This document shows positions 1 through 6,654 of a stretch of 11,379 nucleotides of DNA, piece by piece. Position numbers and translations under genes: made by a program. The first letter of the stretch is position 1, and every line of letters begins with the position of its first letter. Below the pieces are notes generated by a model. That model saw only the letters and a program-made list of their open reading frames with translations. It made no database searches and was not told the origin of the DNA. Location: NCBI GenBank assembly GCA_027068235.1, contig JAMOUE010000143.1, forward strand, positions 1 to 11,379. Direction: 5' to 3'. This DNA is from Deltaproteobacteria bacterium (lineage in GTDB: Bacteria; Desulfobacterota; Dissulfuribacteria; Dissulfuribacterales; QOAL01).

Positions 1-1008
1 CAATGAATACTCAGGTATATCTTCTGGTGTCTCGCCTCTGGAAAATTGTGCTTCAAACTGTTTTTTGGCCTTATCCGCTGCTTCTGGACCGTGATAACGT
101 GCTACTAATTCAAAGGCCAGTTGTGATTTTACATCCTTTGGATGTAAAACCCCCTTTTGAATATCTTGTTTTAGGCCTTCTATCTCTTTCAAAGACCTAG
201 AACTAAGGAGTTCATAATAGCGAAACATGAGCTCATCTGATATGGACATCAGCTTACCGAACATCGAATTTGGTTCTTCTGTAATCCCTACATAATTACC
301 AAGGGACTTACTCATCTTATTGACACCATCTAGGCCTTCGAGCAAAGGCATGGTGAGTACTACTTGAGGTTCTTGCCCATATTCCTTTTGGATATGACGC
401 CCCACCAATAAATTGAATTTTTGATCAGTGCCCCCAAGTTCGACATCTGCTTTCAGGGCCACAGAATCATAGCCTTGAATTAACGGATAGATAAATTCGT
501 GGATGGCTATGGGCCTTTGTTGCTGAAATCTCTGTTTAAAATCTTCTCGTTCTAACATTCTCGCCACTGTGTACTTTGCACAAAGACGAATCATATCAAT
601 GGATGGCATCTCCTTCATCCATTTACTGTTAAATGCAATCTCCGTCTTGTCAGGATCGAGGATCTTAAATATCTGTTCTTTATAAGTCGCCGCATTTTCC
701 AAGACTTGCTCTGGTGTAAGAGGAGGCCTTGTCTCTGACTTTCCAGTTGGATCTCCAATAAGGCCGGTAAAATCACCAATTAAAAATATGACATGATGCC
801 CAAGTTCTTGAAAATGTCTCATCTTTTGGATAAGAACGGTGTGTCCTAAATGAAGATCAGGTGCGGTGGGATCAAAACCAGCTTTGATGCGCAGTGGTCT
901 ATTTTCAGCAATAGACTTTTCTAACTTTTTTTTGAGTTCCTCCGGTGATATTATCTCGACTGCGCCTCGATTAATTAACTCTATTGATTTTTCAATATCT
1001 TTTTCCAT
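1..1008 (-). CDS. tyrS: Tyrosyl-tRNA synthetase, partial (C-terminus beyond window)
   Basis: Class I aminoacyl-tRNA synthetase that activates tyrosine with ATP and charges tRNA-Tyr in the cytoplasm. The reading frame is open from an ATG at 1008 to the window edge, giving 336 codons; the family is usually about 400-430 residues, so the C-terminal tRNA-binding (S4-like) part is missing only because the window ends. The HIGH signature appears as HLGH (residues 53-56) within PTAPDLHLGH, and the second ATP-binding signature as KMSKS (231-235). The segment IGDFTGLIGDPTGKS lies between them. This pattern matches the TyrZ-like branch of bacterial TyrRS. The start is 20 bases after the rny stop, with an AGG about 10 bases upstream, so it is probably co-transcribed with rny. 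No T-box-like leader fits in that short gap. Confidence 0.95.
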   Translation of the reverse strand, partial: MEKDIEKSIELINRGAVEIISPEELKKKLEKSIAENRPLRIKAGFDPTAPDLHLGHTVLIQKMRHFQELGHHVIFLIGDFTGLIGDPTGKSETRPPLTPEQVLENAATYKEQIFKILDPDKTEIAFNSKWMKEMPSIDMIRLCAKYTVARMLEREDFKQRFQQQRPIAIHEFIYPLIQGYDSVALKADVELGGTDQKFNLLVGRHIQKEYGQEPQVVLTMPLLEGLDGVNKMSKSLGNYVGITEEPNSMFGKLMSISDELMFRYYELLSSRSLKEIEGLKQDIQKGVLHPKDVKSQLAFELVARYHGPEAADKAKKQFEAQFSRGETPEDIPEYSL

Positions 1009-1028
1009 TGTTTCTTACCTGATCCCTA

Positions 1029-2591
1029 TTACTTTGCATAATCAACGGCTCTAGTCTCTCTAATGACTGTCACCTTAATCTGCCCTGGATATGTCAATTC
1101 GCTCTCTATTTTTTTAGTTATATCCCGACATAACATGGCAGCTTCCGAATCGGAAATAGATTCACTGTCTACCACTATACGTATTTCACGTCCAGCTTGA
1201 ATGGCAAAGGATTTTTCCACTCCACTAAAGGAGGTTGCAATCCGCTCCAAATCCTCCAGACGTTTTACATAACTCTCCAGCATCTCTCTACGTGCTCCAG
1301 GACGAGCACCCGAAAGCGCATCTGCAGCCTGTACCAAAACAGCCAAGACAGACTCTGGCTTTACGTCTTCATGATGAGCTGCAATGGCATGAATGACATC
1401 CCTTGGCTCACCATACTTCTTAGCAAGATCGGCCCCTATTATGGCGTGAGAACCCTCAACTTCATGATCAACAGCCTTTCCTATATCGTGAAGCAGCCCT
1501 GCCCTTTTGGCCTTTTTAACATCAATACCTAACTCCGCAGCCATAATTCCACAAAGAAATGCCACTTCAACAGAATGCTGAAGTACATTTTGTGCATAAC
1601 TAGTACGAAACTTTAGTTTTCCAAGAAGTTTAACAAGTTCAGGATGAATTCCATATACCCCTACATCAAAAGTAGCCTGTTCACCTGCTTCCCGAATAGC
1701 GGCATCAATCTCTTTTTCAACCTTACGCACTACCTCTTCAATCCTGGCGGGATGTATTCTTCCATCTAGAACAAGTCTTTCAAGAGCTACCCTTGCAACC
1801 TCTCGCCTGACAGGATTGAACCCCGAAAGTAAAACCGCTTCTGGAGTATCATCAATAATGATATCTATACCTGTAGCCGCCTCTATGGCCTTGATATTTC
1901 TGCCTTCTCGGCCAATTATCCTGCCTTTCATCTCCTCATTTGGCAGGGCAACTACTGAAACTGTTCGTTCAGCAACATACTCTCCAGCATATCTGGCAAT
2001 GGCCAAAGCAATGATTTCCATTGCCCTTTTGTTTGCCATATCTTTTGTTTCTGTCTCTATCTTTCTCAGCAACTTGCCTGCTTCTTGTCTCACCTCAGCT
2101 TCAAAACTCTTCAATAACTGCTCTTTTGCCTCATCCTTAGACATCCCTGAAATCTGTTCGAGTTTTTCTCTTTGCGCGCTTATTAATGATTCAATCTCTT
2201 TTTCTTTGACCTGCAGCTTGCTCTCTGTTGACTGAATGCGTTTTTCCTTTTCAAGAAGTTCAATCTCTTTAGTATCAACAAGCTCCTTCTTTTTCTCTAT
2301 CTGCTGTTCTCTTTGGAGTAGCCTCTTCTCCAGGCTCCTCAACTCCTTCCTGCGCTCTGCAACATCTCGTTCTGCTTCTTTTCTTAGTTGAAGGGCTTCT
2401 TCTTTTGCCTGCACCTGGGCTTCTTTAAGAAGCCTTTTGGCCTCAGCTTCTGCCTCTCTTTTTAAGCGCGCGGCTTCTTCTCTATCTTCGCTTGTTTTCT
2501 TGGAAAAAATCGTTTTTGCAATACCAAACCCCACGGCCCCGCCAATGGCTGCAAAAAGTATGAGTAAAAAAATCGTTGTTACATTTATCAT
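1029..2591 (-). CDS. rny: Ribonuclease Y, membrane-anchored endoribonuclease
   Basis: RNase Y cleaves single-stranded mRNA to start its decay and works at the inner face of the cytoplasmic membrane. With the start chosen here the protein is 520 residues, the normal family length. Order: one N-terminal membrane helix (about 3-25), a long charged coiled coil (about 30-165), a KH RNA-binding domain with the GxxG loop in GRIIGREGRNIK (about 223-234), and an HD hydrolase domain with LLHDIGK (HD at 368-369) and a later AHHED. I chose the ATG at 2591 because GGAGG sits 6 bases upstream and the protein then begins directly with the membrane helix. An in-frame ATG at 2624 would add 11 residues that are unlike the family and would translate through the ribosome-binding site. 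The tyrS gene follows after 20 bases. All key catalytic motifs are present. Confidence 0.95.
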   Translation of the reverse strand: MINVTTIFLLILFAAIGGAVGFGIAKTIFSKKTSEDREEAARLKREAEAEAKRLLKEAQVQAKEEALQLRKEAERDVAERRKELRSLEKRLLQREQQIEKKKELVDTKEIELLEKEKRIQSTESKLQVKEKEIESLISAQREKLEQISGMSKDEAKEQLLKSFEAEVRQEAGKLLRKIETETKDMANKRAMEIIALAIARYAGEYVAERTVSVVALPNEEMKGRIIGREGRNIKAIEAATGIDIIIDDTPEAVLLSGFNPVRREVARVALERLVLDGRIHPARIEEVVRKVEKEIDAAIREAGEQATFDVGVYGIHPELVKLLGKLKFRTSYAQNVLQHSVEVAFLCGIMAAELGIDVKKAKRAGLLHDIGKAVDHEVEGSHAIIGADLAKKYGEPRDVIHAIAAHHEDVKPESVLAVLVQAADALSGARPGARREMLESYVKRLEDLERIATSFSGVEKSFAIQAGREIRIVVDSESISDSEAAMLCRDITKKIESELTYPGQIKVTVIRETRAVDYAK

Positions 2592-2597
2592 GTGTGG

Positions 2598-2602
2598 CCT
2601 CC
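2598..2602 (-). promoter_or_regulatory. Ribosome-binding site of rny
   Basis: On the minus strand GGAGG is followed by six bases and then the ATG at 2591. It is the only strong Shine-Dalgarno match near this gene and it decides the start in favour of 2591 over the upstream in-frame ATG at 2624. Confidence 0.8.
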
Positions 2603-2609
2603 AAACAGG

Positions 2610-2615
2610 ATTATA
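2610..2615 (-). promoter_or_regulatory. Candidate -10 box upstream of rny
   Basis: A perfect TATAAT on the minus strand lies in the gap between the 6S RNA and rny. There is no convincing -35 hexamer 16-18 bases upstream (the area is A-rich), and the implied start near 2603 would leave a leader beginning right at the Shine-Dalgarno sequence. It may be real but weak, or a chance A/T match; rny may instead be read from further upstream. Confidence 0.3.
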
Positions 2616-2836
2616 GTGCCACACCCCATCTTCATTTTTTATATGTGAAACGGATAATTGGGTGAGATTAATAGGGAGGAAACATAAGCCCTAAAAAAAG
2701 CTGGTACACAATGGCTTCAAGGCCAGTCATCATAATTGATAAAAAACCTAGAAAAATTTTATATATCTAAAATCTGCAAATAGCAGAATTACGTTTTTTT
2801 ATCTCAACCAATATCCGTTTATATAATTGACCCAGA
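2616..2836. other. A/T-rich gap between 6S RNA and rny, no gene seen
   Basis: About 220 bases with stops in all frames and no protein-like reading frame. On the minus strand there is a weak hairpin candidate around 2699-2727 (short CTGG/CCAG arms followed by a run of seven T), which could be a poor terminator for the 6S transcript. The rest is A/T-rich sequence of the kind that often carries promoters, but I see no well-spaced -35/-10 pair. Confidence 0.5.
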
Positions 2837-2862
2837 CGGGGTTATAGCAACCAAAAACCCCG
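2837..2862 (-). other. Hairpin just 3' of the 6S RNA closing stem
   Basis: A 7-base-pair perfect inverted repeat: CGGGGTT at 2837-2843 on the plus strand pairs with AACCCCG at 2856-2862, with a 12-base loop. On the minus strand it begins 2 bases after the closing stem of the 6S RNA. No U-run follows, so it is not a standard intrinsic terminator. It may be a processing or stability element at the RNA 3' end. Confidence 0.4.
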
Positions 2863-3040
2863 CCGTGCCGTGTAGCTGAGTCTATTGAACCTGAGCGAAC
2901 TCAGGTGGGTGTCATATCCGCTTCTGACGGAAAAGGCTGTTCTCCTTTTCCATTCATCCACGGAGGGACGACTCCCTTGTACGGGGTGTTGGCTCAACAA
3001 ACTATCAGCTTAACACGCACACAGCAGGGAAATGCTGTGT
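2863..3040 (-). ncRNA. ssrS: 6S RNA (RNA polymerase-binding regulatory RNA)
   Basis: 6S RNA imitates an open promoter and binds the housekeeping sigma form of RNA polymerase. The evidence is structure plus position. On the minus strand GTGCGTGT(TA)AGCTGA (3020-3005) pairs with TCAGCTACAC(G)GCAC (2879-2865), closing a roughly 155-base domain by about 14 base pairs with small bulges. Inside are an arm capped by GGAAAAGG/CCTTTTCC, with TCCG/CGGA and GTC/GAC pairs further down, and on the 3' side of the central bubble a small hairpin CCTGAG-TTCG-CTCAGG. Gammaproteobacterial 6S RNAs carry a small hairpin at the same place. Known 6S RNA genes commonly lie directly downstream of zapA, as here. The ends are estimates; a TATAAT-like box at 3046-3051 suggests a start near 3039. 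A covariance-model search was not possible, so the call depends on my manual folding. Confidence 0.72.
3019..3040 (-). other. Perfect 8-bp hairpin between zapA stop and 6S RNA
   Basis: ACACAGCA (3019-3026 on the plus strand) and TGCTGTGT (3033-3040) form a perfect stem with a 6-base loop. It lies 16 bases after the zapA stop and touches the 5' arm of the 6S closing stem. On the minus strand there is no U-run after it, so it is unlikely to be an intrinsic terminator for zapA. It could be the 5' end of the 6S precursor or a processing site. Confidence 0.5.
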
Positions 3041-3045
3041 TAAAA

Positions 3046-3051
3046 ATTATA
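3046..3051 (-). promoter_or_regulatory. Candidate -10 box for 6S RNA
   Basis: A perfect TATAAT on the minus strand just after the zapA stop. The implied transcription start is near 3039, at the foot of the 8-bp hairpin. The region 16-18 bases upstream has no good -35 match (GTGGAA-like), so the 6S RNA may also be processed from a longer zapBA transcript. Confidence 0.35.
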
Positions 3052-3056
3052 ACATA

Positions 3057-3350
3057 TCAATCTTTTTTTTCCACTGGCTGACTATCTATTTTTACGTTCA
3101 ATTCCTTTAATTTTAAATTAAGATCTTCTTCCAGTTTTACGAGGCCTTTTTTTAAATAAAAATATTCTTTACCTAGACTCATGGCTATTAGCACCATTTG
3201 CCTGGCTGGCGGCAAAGAAGAATATTTTTGTTCAATTTCAGCCGCTTTTTGTTCGACAAATGTTGCTACTTCCTGCAAATCAATATCAGGCTCATCACCT
3301 TGTAGCTCATAAACATTACCAAGGAGCCTAAGTTTGAACTTTTGCAACAC
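3057..3350 (-). CDS. zapA: Cell division protein ZapA
   Basis: ZapA binds FtsZ filaments in the cytoplasm and helps bundle them into the Z-ring. The 97-residue product has the family layout: an N-terminal beta-rich head (KFKLRLLGNVYELQGDE, residues 4-20, close to the usual form for binding FtsZ), then helices including ATFVEQKAAEIEQKY (about 29-43), and a C-terminal coiled coil rich in Leu, Lys and Glu (about 65-90). The start is GTG at 3350; a TTG one codon later is the alternative. No ATG is available, and the ribosome-binding site is weak (GAGAAAG region), so translation may depend on coupling to zapB, whose stop is 20 bases upstream. The 6S RNA gene follows, a typical neighbour of zapA. 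Confidence 0.88.
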   Translation of the reverse strand: MLQKFKLRLLGNVYELQGDEPDIDLQEVATFVEQKAAEIEQKYSSLPPARQMVLIAMSLGKEYFYLKKGLVKLEEDLNLKLKELNVKIDSQPVEKKD

Positions 3351-3370
3351 TATCTTTCTCGCAAATGACC

Positions 3371-3676
3371 TTACTCAGTAAATTCGAGATGGGCCTCTTC
3401 AGAGGATGCTTGATCGTGCTGGTCTAGCTGACCGCCATCATCCTTGGAATGCCCAATAACCTGTCCGAGCTTGTCTAAAATCTGCTCAACGCGACTATTC
3501 ACCTCTGACCTATCATTCTCAAGGGCCTCTATTTTGGAATTTAGGTCTGCAATCTGCGACTGCTGATCCTCAACTTGTTCCTGGAGATTTCTCTTTTCTT
3601 CTTCAAGGTTACCAATGTATTCAAGAAGACTTTCAATTTTTTGTTCCAATACAGATATAACTTCCAAACCGCTCAT
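3371..3676 (-). CDS. zapB: Cell division protein ZapB-like coiled coil
   Basis: A 101-residue cytoplasmic coiled-coil protein. In the studied family ZapB forms an inner ring that joins ZapA to the division apparatus. The opening LEVISVLEQKIESLLEYI resembles E. coli ZapB (LEV-x3-LE-x2 then a helix). Heptad-like repeats run to about residue 75 and end in RVEQILDKLGQV, which resembles the end of the E. coli protein. A polar, acidic tail (about 77-101) extends beyond the usual 80 or so residues. An AAGGAG Shine-Dalgarno sequence sits about 9 bases before the ATG. The adjacency to zapA supports the call; sequence alone would leave it as a generic coiled coil. Confidence 0.8.
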   Translation of the reverse strand: MSGLEVISVLEQKIESLLEYIGNLEEEKRNLQEQVEDQQSQIADLNSKIEALENDRSEVNSRVEQILDKLGQVIGHSKDDGGQLDQHDQASSEEAHLEFTE

Positions 3677-3708
3677 AAAAGGCTGCTCCTTTCTTTAATT
3701 CAATCTTA

Positions 3709-4695
3709 CTATTTTAAATACTTCCCATTTATTACCTGGGTATAGGGAGGTACATTTGCTCCTGATGGAATATCTGCGTTCTCTAAGTAGGAAAAGGCCC
3801 CTATCTTAGCACCTTGGCCAATCACAGTTTGTCCTGCAAGGATACAGTTAGGACAAATGGTAACATCGTTGTCAATGGAGACTGTATCCTCTATGTATAT
3901 AGTAGATGGCATGGAAAGTGTCACACCACGGTCCATATGCCTAGAGCGAATTCTATTGAGCAAGATCGCCTCTGCATCTGCAAGCTGACTTCTAGAGTTT
4001 ACGCCTAATGCCTCTTCTTCCGTAGCCAAGCAAAACGCTCCAACCTTGTGACCCTTCTGTCTGGCCAATTCCACAGTATCCGTAAGATAAAATTCCCCTT
4101 GGGCATTATTACAGCTTAACTTTGTAATCAATTGGCACAATAATGGAATTTTAACTAAATATACGCCTGTATTAACCTCCTGAATGGATCTCTGTTCGTT
4201 TGTGGCATCTTTTTCCTCAACTATACCAAGAAAATCCCGATGTTCATCTCTCAATATACGCCCATAACCAGTGGGATCAGAGAACGCTGCAGACAATATA
4301 GACAGCTCATTGTTTGCATCTTGATGCTCGCGTATAAATCTAGTTAATGTCTTATGGGTAAAAAGAGGAGTGTCTCCACATAAAATCAAAAGATCCCCTT
4401 CTCTTTTTTTAAGACTTTGTTCAGCGCACATTACAGCATGGCCGGTTCCCAACTGTTCTTCTTGAATCACAAATTCGCAATCATCGTTTGAAAATTCACT
4501 TTTAACCATTTGGGCCCCGTGACCAACGACAACTATTATATCATTTACACCAATATTATCTAAGAGATCGATAACATGTCTAAGCAGGGGCTTACCCAAA
4601 AGGGAATGCAATACTTTTGGTAAGGCGGACTTCATCCGCGTTCCTTTGCCAGCCGCAAGTATTAATGCAGTAGGATTATTTTTACTCATAGCCAT
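3709..4695 (-). CDS. glmU: GlmU-type UDP-GlcNAc pyrophosphorylase lacking the acetyltransferase domain
   Basis: The N-terminal part is a clear GlmU nucleotidyltransferase, which joins UTP and GlcNAc-1-phosphate to give UDP-GlcNAc for peptidoglycan and lipopolysaccharide. Motifs: LILAAGKGTRMKSALPKVLH (about 12-31), GTGHAV, LILCGDTPLF, YGRI, EVNTGVYLV and QGEFYLTD. The linker IRSRHMDRGVTL is also typical of GlmU. Full GlmU is about 450-460 residues; this protein has 328. It keeps only about two hexapeptide turns (near TICPNCILAGQTVIGQGAKIG) and ends cleanly with PPYTQVINGKYLK. The left-handed beta-helix that acetylates glucosamine-1-phosphate is absent, and zapB starts 32 bases later, so no frameshifted remnant can hide there. 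Two ATGs (4695, 4689) are possible starts; neither has a Shine-Dalgarno sequence. A related sugar nucleotidyltransferase role cannot be excluded. Confidence 0.85.
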   Translation of the reverse strand: MAMSKNNPTALILAAGKGTRMKSALPKVLHSLLGKPLLRHVIDLLDNIGVNDIIVVVGHGAQMVKSEFSNDDCEFVIQEEQLGTGHAVMCAEQSLKKREGDLLILCGDTPLFTHKTLTRFIREHQDANNELSILSAAFSDPTGYGRILRDEHRDFLGIVEEKDATNEQRSIQEVNTGVYLVKIPLLCQLITKLSCNNAQGEFYLTDTVELARQKGHKVGAFCLATEEEALGVNSRSQLADAEAILLNRIRSRHMDRGVTLSMPSTIYIEDTVSIDNDVTICPNCILAGQTVIGQGAKIGAFSYLENADIPSGANVPPYTQVINGKYLK

Positions 4696-4702
4696 ATAAT
4701 GC

Positions 4703-4708
4703 TATATA
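4703..4708 (-). promoter_or_regulatory. Possible -10 box giving a leaderless glmU transcript
   Basis: TATATA on the minus strand, 16 bases after a TTGGGG that could serve as a weak -35 (inside the terminator hairpin). The implied start is near 4696, one base before the first glmU ATG. This would fit the missing Shine-Dalgarno sequence, but the match is weak and A/T-rich sequence next to a terminator can give such hits by chance. Confidence 0.25.
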
Positions 4709-4744
4709 AAAAAGAAAAGGCAAGCCCCAAGGCTTGCCTTTTCT
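4708..4744 (-). terminator. Intrinsic terminator of the atp operon
   Basis: A perfect 14-base-pair inverted repeat (4713-4726 with 4731-4744, core GGCAAGCC/GGCTTGCC) with a 4-base loop. On the minus strand it is followed directly by six T. It starts 25 bases after the atpC stop and is the strongest terminator in the window. It ends 12 bases before the first glmU ATG. The plus-strand side has only a TTTTCT tail, and no plus-strand gene precedes it. Confidence 0.92.
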
Positions 4745-4769
4745 CCCCTCCCCATAATATATGTTTGTC

Positions 4770-5186
4770 TTATGTTAACTTGCCAGCAACCTTCAATCTA
4801 GCTAAGGCACGCGCCATAGCAGCCTTCGCCCTGGCAATATCGATATCCTCACGACCGCTTGCTGCCTCTTGAAGACGTTTCTCAGCTCTCTCTTTGGCAC
4901 GTAATGCACGATCAACATCTATATCGTCGGCAATTTCAGCTGCCTCAGCCAATACTGTCATTCTATTGTCTGATACCTCAACGAAACCGCCGCTTACAGC
5001 CATTCTGACCTGATTTCCGTCTTTCTCGTAGTGCATTTCACCAATTGTTAAGGTAGAAAGTATTGGTGCATGATTAGCCATTACACCAAACGCACCCTCA
5101 GTGCCCGGCACGGTGCAAAGATCTACCTGATCACTAACAACAAGTTTAGTGGGCGTAACTACTTCTAAATTGAGTTTGTTCGCCAT
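4770..5186 (-). CDS. atpC: ATP synthase F1 subunit epsilon
   Basis: Epsilon is part of the central rotor stalk; it connects gamma to the c-ring and can inhibit ATP hydrolysis. At 138 residues it has the normal length. The N-terminal beta-sandwich (about 1-85) includes LEVVTPTKLV and the hallmark VPGTEGAFGVMANHAPIL (about 26-43), then GGFVEV. The C-terminal helical pair (about 88-138) is rich in Ala, Arg and Glu (RALRAKERAEKRLQEA, RAKAAMARALARLKV). The ATG is 13 bases after the atpD stop, with AAGGTG five bases upstream. It is the last gene of the operon, followed by a strong terminator. Confidence 0.97.
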   Translation of the reverse strand: MANKLNLEVVTPTKLVVSDQVDLCTVPGTEGAFGVMANHAPILSTLTIGEMHYEKDGNQVRMAVSGGFVEVSDNRMTVLAEAAEIADDIDVDRALRAKERAEKRLQEAASGREDIDIARAKAAMARALARLKVAGKLT

Positions 5187-5199
5187 TTTTACACCTTAT

Positions 5200-6603
5200 T
5201 TATGACTTTTGGGCCTTTTCTACGGCCTCTTCAATAGTACCTACCATATAAAATGCCTGTTCTGGCAGCTCATCATGCTTTCCATCAAGGATTTCTCTAA
5301 ATCCTCTCACTGTCTCTTCCACCTTTACATATTTACCTGGTATACCAGTAAATGTTTCAGCAACGTGGAATGGTTGAGACAGGAATCTCTGAATCTTCCT
5401 AGCCCTTTGAACAGTGATTTTATCCTCGTCAGAAAGTTCGTCCATACCAAGAATTGCAATAATATCTTGGAGGTCTTTATATTTCTGCAATGTCTGCTGG
5501 ACCTCACGAGCAGTCTGATAATGCTCTTCACCAAGTACATTAGGATCAAGGATTCGAGATGTAGAGTCAAGAGGATCCACAGCAGGATAGATTCCGAGCT
5601 CAGCAATCTGCCTCGAAAGAACAACTGTACCGTCAAGGTGAGCAAATGTTGTTGCAGGAGCCGGGTCTGTCAAGTCGTCAGCAGGCACGTAAACACATTC
5701 AACAGCAGTAATGGACCCCTTGGTGGTTGATGTAATACGTTCCTGCAATGCACCGAGGTCTGTAGCAAGGGTTGGCTGGTAACCAACAGCTGAAGGAATA
5801 CGGCCAAGCAACGCCGAAACCTCAGAACCTGCCTGCGTAAAACGGAAGATGTTATCGATAAAGAAGAGCACGTCCTGACCTTCTTCATCACGGAAATACT
5901 CTGCAGCTGTCAGACCTGTAAGACCTATTCTAGCCCTTGCTCCTGGTGGCTCTGTCATCTGACCGTAAACCAGTGCTGCCTTAGGAAGAACGCCCGACTC
6001 TTTCATTTCTAAGTAAAGGTCGTTTCCTTCACGAGTTCTTTCACCAGCACCACAGAAAACAGAGATACCACCGTGCTGCATAGCAATGTTATGAACCATT
6101 TCCATCATGATAACGGTCTTACCACATCCAGCACCGCCGAACAGCCCCATCTTTCCACCTCTGGGGAATGGAACCAGCAAGTCGATAACCTTGATACCAG
6201 TTTCAAGAACGTTAACTGTTGTATCCTGCTCAACAAAGGCCGGTGCCTTTCTATGAATAGGATACATAGTGTCAGACTTGATGGGGCCTTTACCATCCAC
6301 AGGCCATCCAACCACGTTCATAATCCTACCCAAGGTTGGCTCACCAACAGGAATCTTAATGGGTGCCCCTGTATCTTTAGCTTCCATACCACGGACCAAA
6401 CCGTCAGTGGTATCCATAGCGATACACCTACATATATTATCACCTAGGTGCTGAGCAACTTCTATGTACAGATTGTCCGGCTCATCACTAATGGCCGGGT
6501 TTGAAACTAATAGGCCGTTCAAAATGGCGGGCAGTTGTCCTGGCTCAAATTCCACGTCTACAACCGGCCCAATGACCTGTACTATTTTTCCAATATTTGC
6601 CAT
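5200..6603 (-). CDS. atpD: ATP synthase F1 subunit beta (catalytic)
   Basis: The catalytic subunit, three copies per F1, makes ATP from ADP and phosphate. Its 467 residues match the family. The P-loop is GGAGCGKT (156-163), with Lys162 and Thr163 as the nucleotide and Mg contacts. The catalytic Glu is E188 in GAGERTREG. The Walker B strand is DVLFFIDNIFRF, and the signatures PSAVGYQPTLATDLG and PADDLTDPAPATTFAHLD follow. The DELSEED-type loop reads DELSDED. Two residues are unusual: Cys160 in the P-loop, where Val is standard, and Cys184 four residues before E188, where Ala is usual. A good GGAGG lies 9 bases before the ATG. The gap to atpG is 51 bases, the longest inside the operon. Confidence 0.99.
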   Translation of the reverse strand: MANIGKIVQVIGPVVDVEFEPGQLPAILNGLLVSNPAISDEPDNLYIEVAQHLGDNICRCIAMDTTDGLVRGMEAKDTGAPIKIPVGEPTLGRIMNVVGWPVDGKGPIKSDTMYPIHRKAPAFVEQDTTVNVLETGIKVIDLLVPFPRGGKMGLFGGAGCGKTVIMMEMVHNIAMQHGGISVFCGAGERTREGNDLYLEMKESGVLPKAALVYGQMTEPPGARARIGLTGLTAAEYFRDEEGQDVLFFIDNIFRFTQAGSEVSALLGRIPSAVGYQPTLATDLGALQERITSTTKGSITAVECVYVPADDLTDPAPATTFAHLDGTVVLSRQIAELGIYPAVDPLDSTSRILDPNVLGEEHYQTAREVQQTLQKYKDLQDIIAILGMDELSDEDKITVQRARKIQRFLSQPFHVAETFTGIPGKYVKVEETVRGFREILDGKHDELPEQAFYMVGTIEEAVEKAQKS

Positions 6604-6654
6604 TTGTTCCTACCTCCCACAGGGTATTAACCCAAACTTTTTATTTAAACTTTC

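Noticed and set aside
1816..2235. A 139-codon plus-strand frame opposite rny
   Set aside because: It is the mirror of the KH and coiled-coil coding region; its serine- and leucine-rich product comes from reversed Glu/Lys-rich codons.
2592..2624. N-terminal extension of RNase Y starting at the ATG at 2624
   Set aside because: It would add 11 residues before the membrane anchor and run through the GGAGG ribosome-binding site that serves the ATG at 2591.
2863..3040. tmRNA, SRP RNA or RNase P RNA as the identity of the structured RNA
   Set aside because: It is too short for tmRNA or RNase P RNA and lacks a tRNA-like end; the conserved SRP loop sequence is absent. Position after zapA and the fold favour 6S RNA.
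3019..3050. Hairpin with TAAAAATT tail read as a plus-strand terminator
   Set aside because: No plus-strand gene lies upstream of it, and the tail is not a clean T-run; it is better explained as part of the 6S RNA region on the minus strand.
3677..3708. Possible frameshifted remnant of the GlmU acetyltransferase domain
   Set aside because: Only 32 bases lie between the glmU stop and the zapB start, filled by the zapB ribosome-binding site; there is no room for the missing 120 or more residues.
5209..5730. A 173-codon open frame on the plus strand opposite atpD
   Set aside because: It is fully antisense to a highly conserved gene, has no ribosome-binding site or recognisable domain, and its composition is what the reverse of a beta-subunit gene gives.
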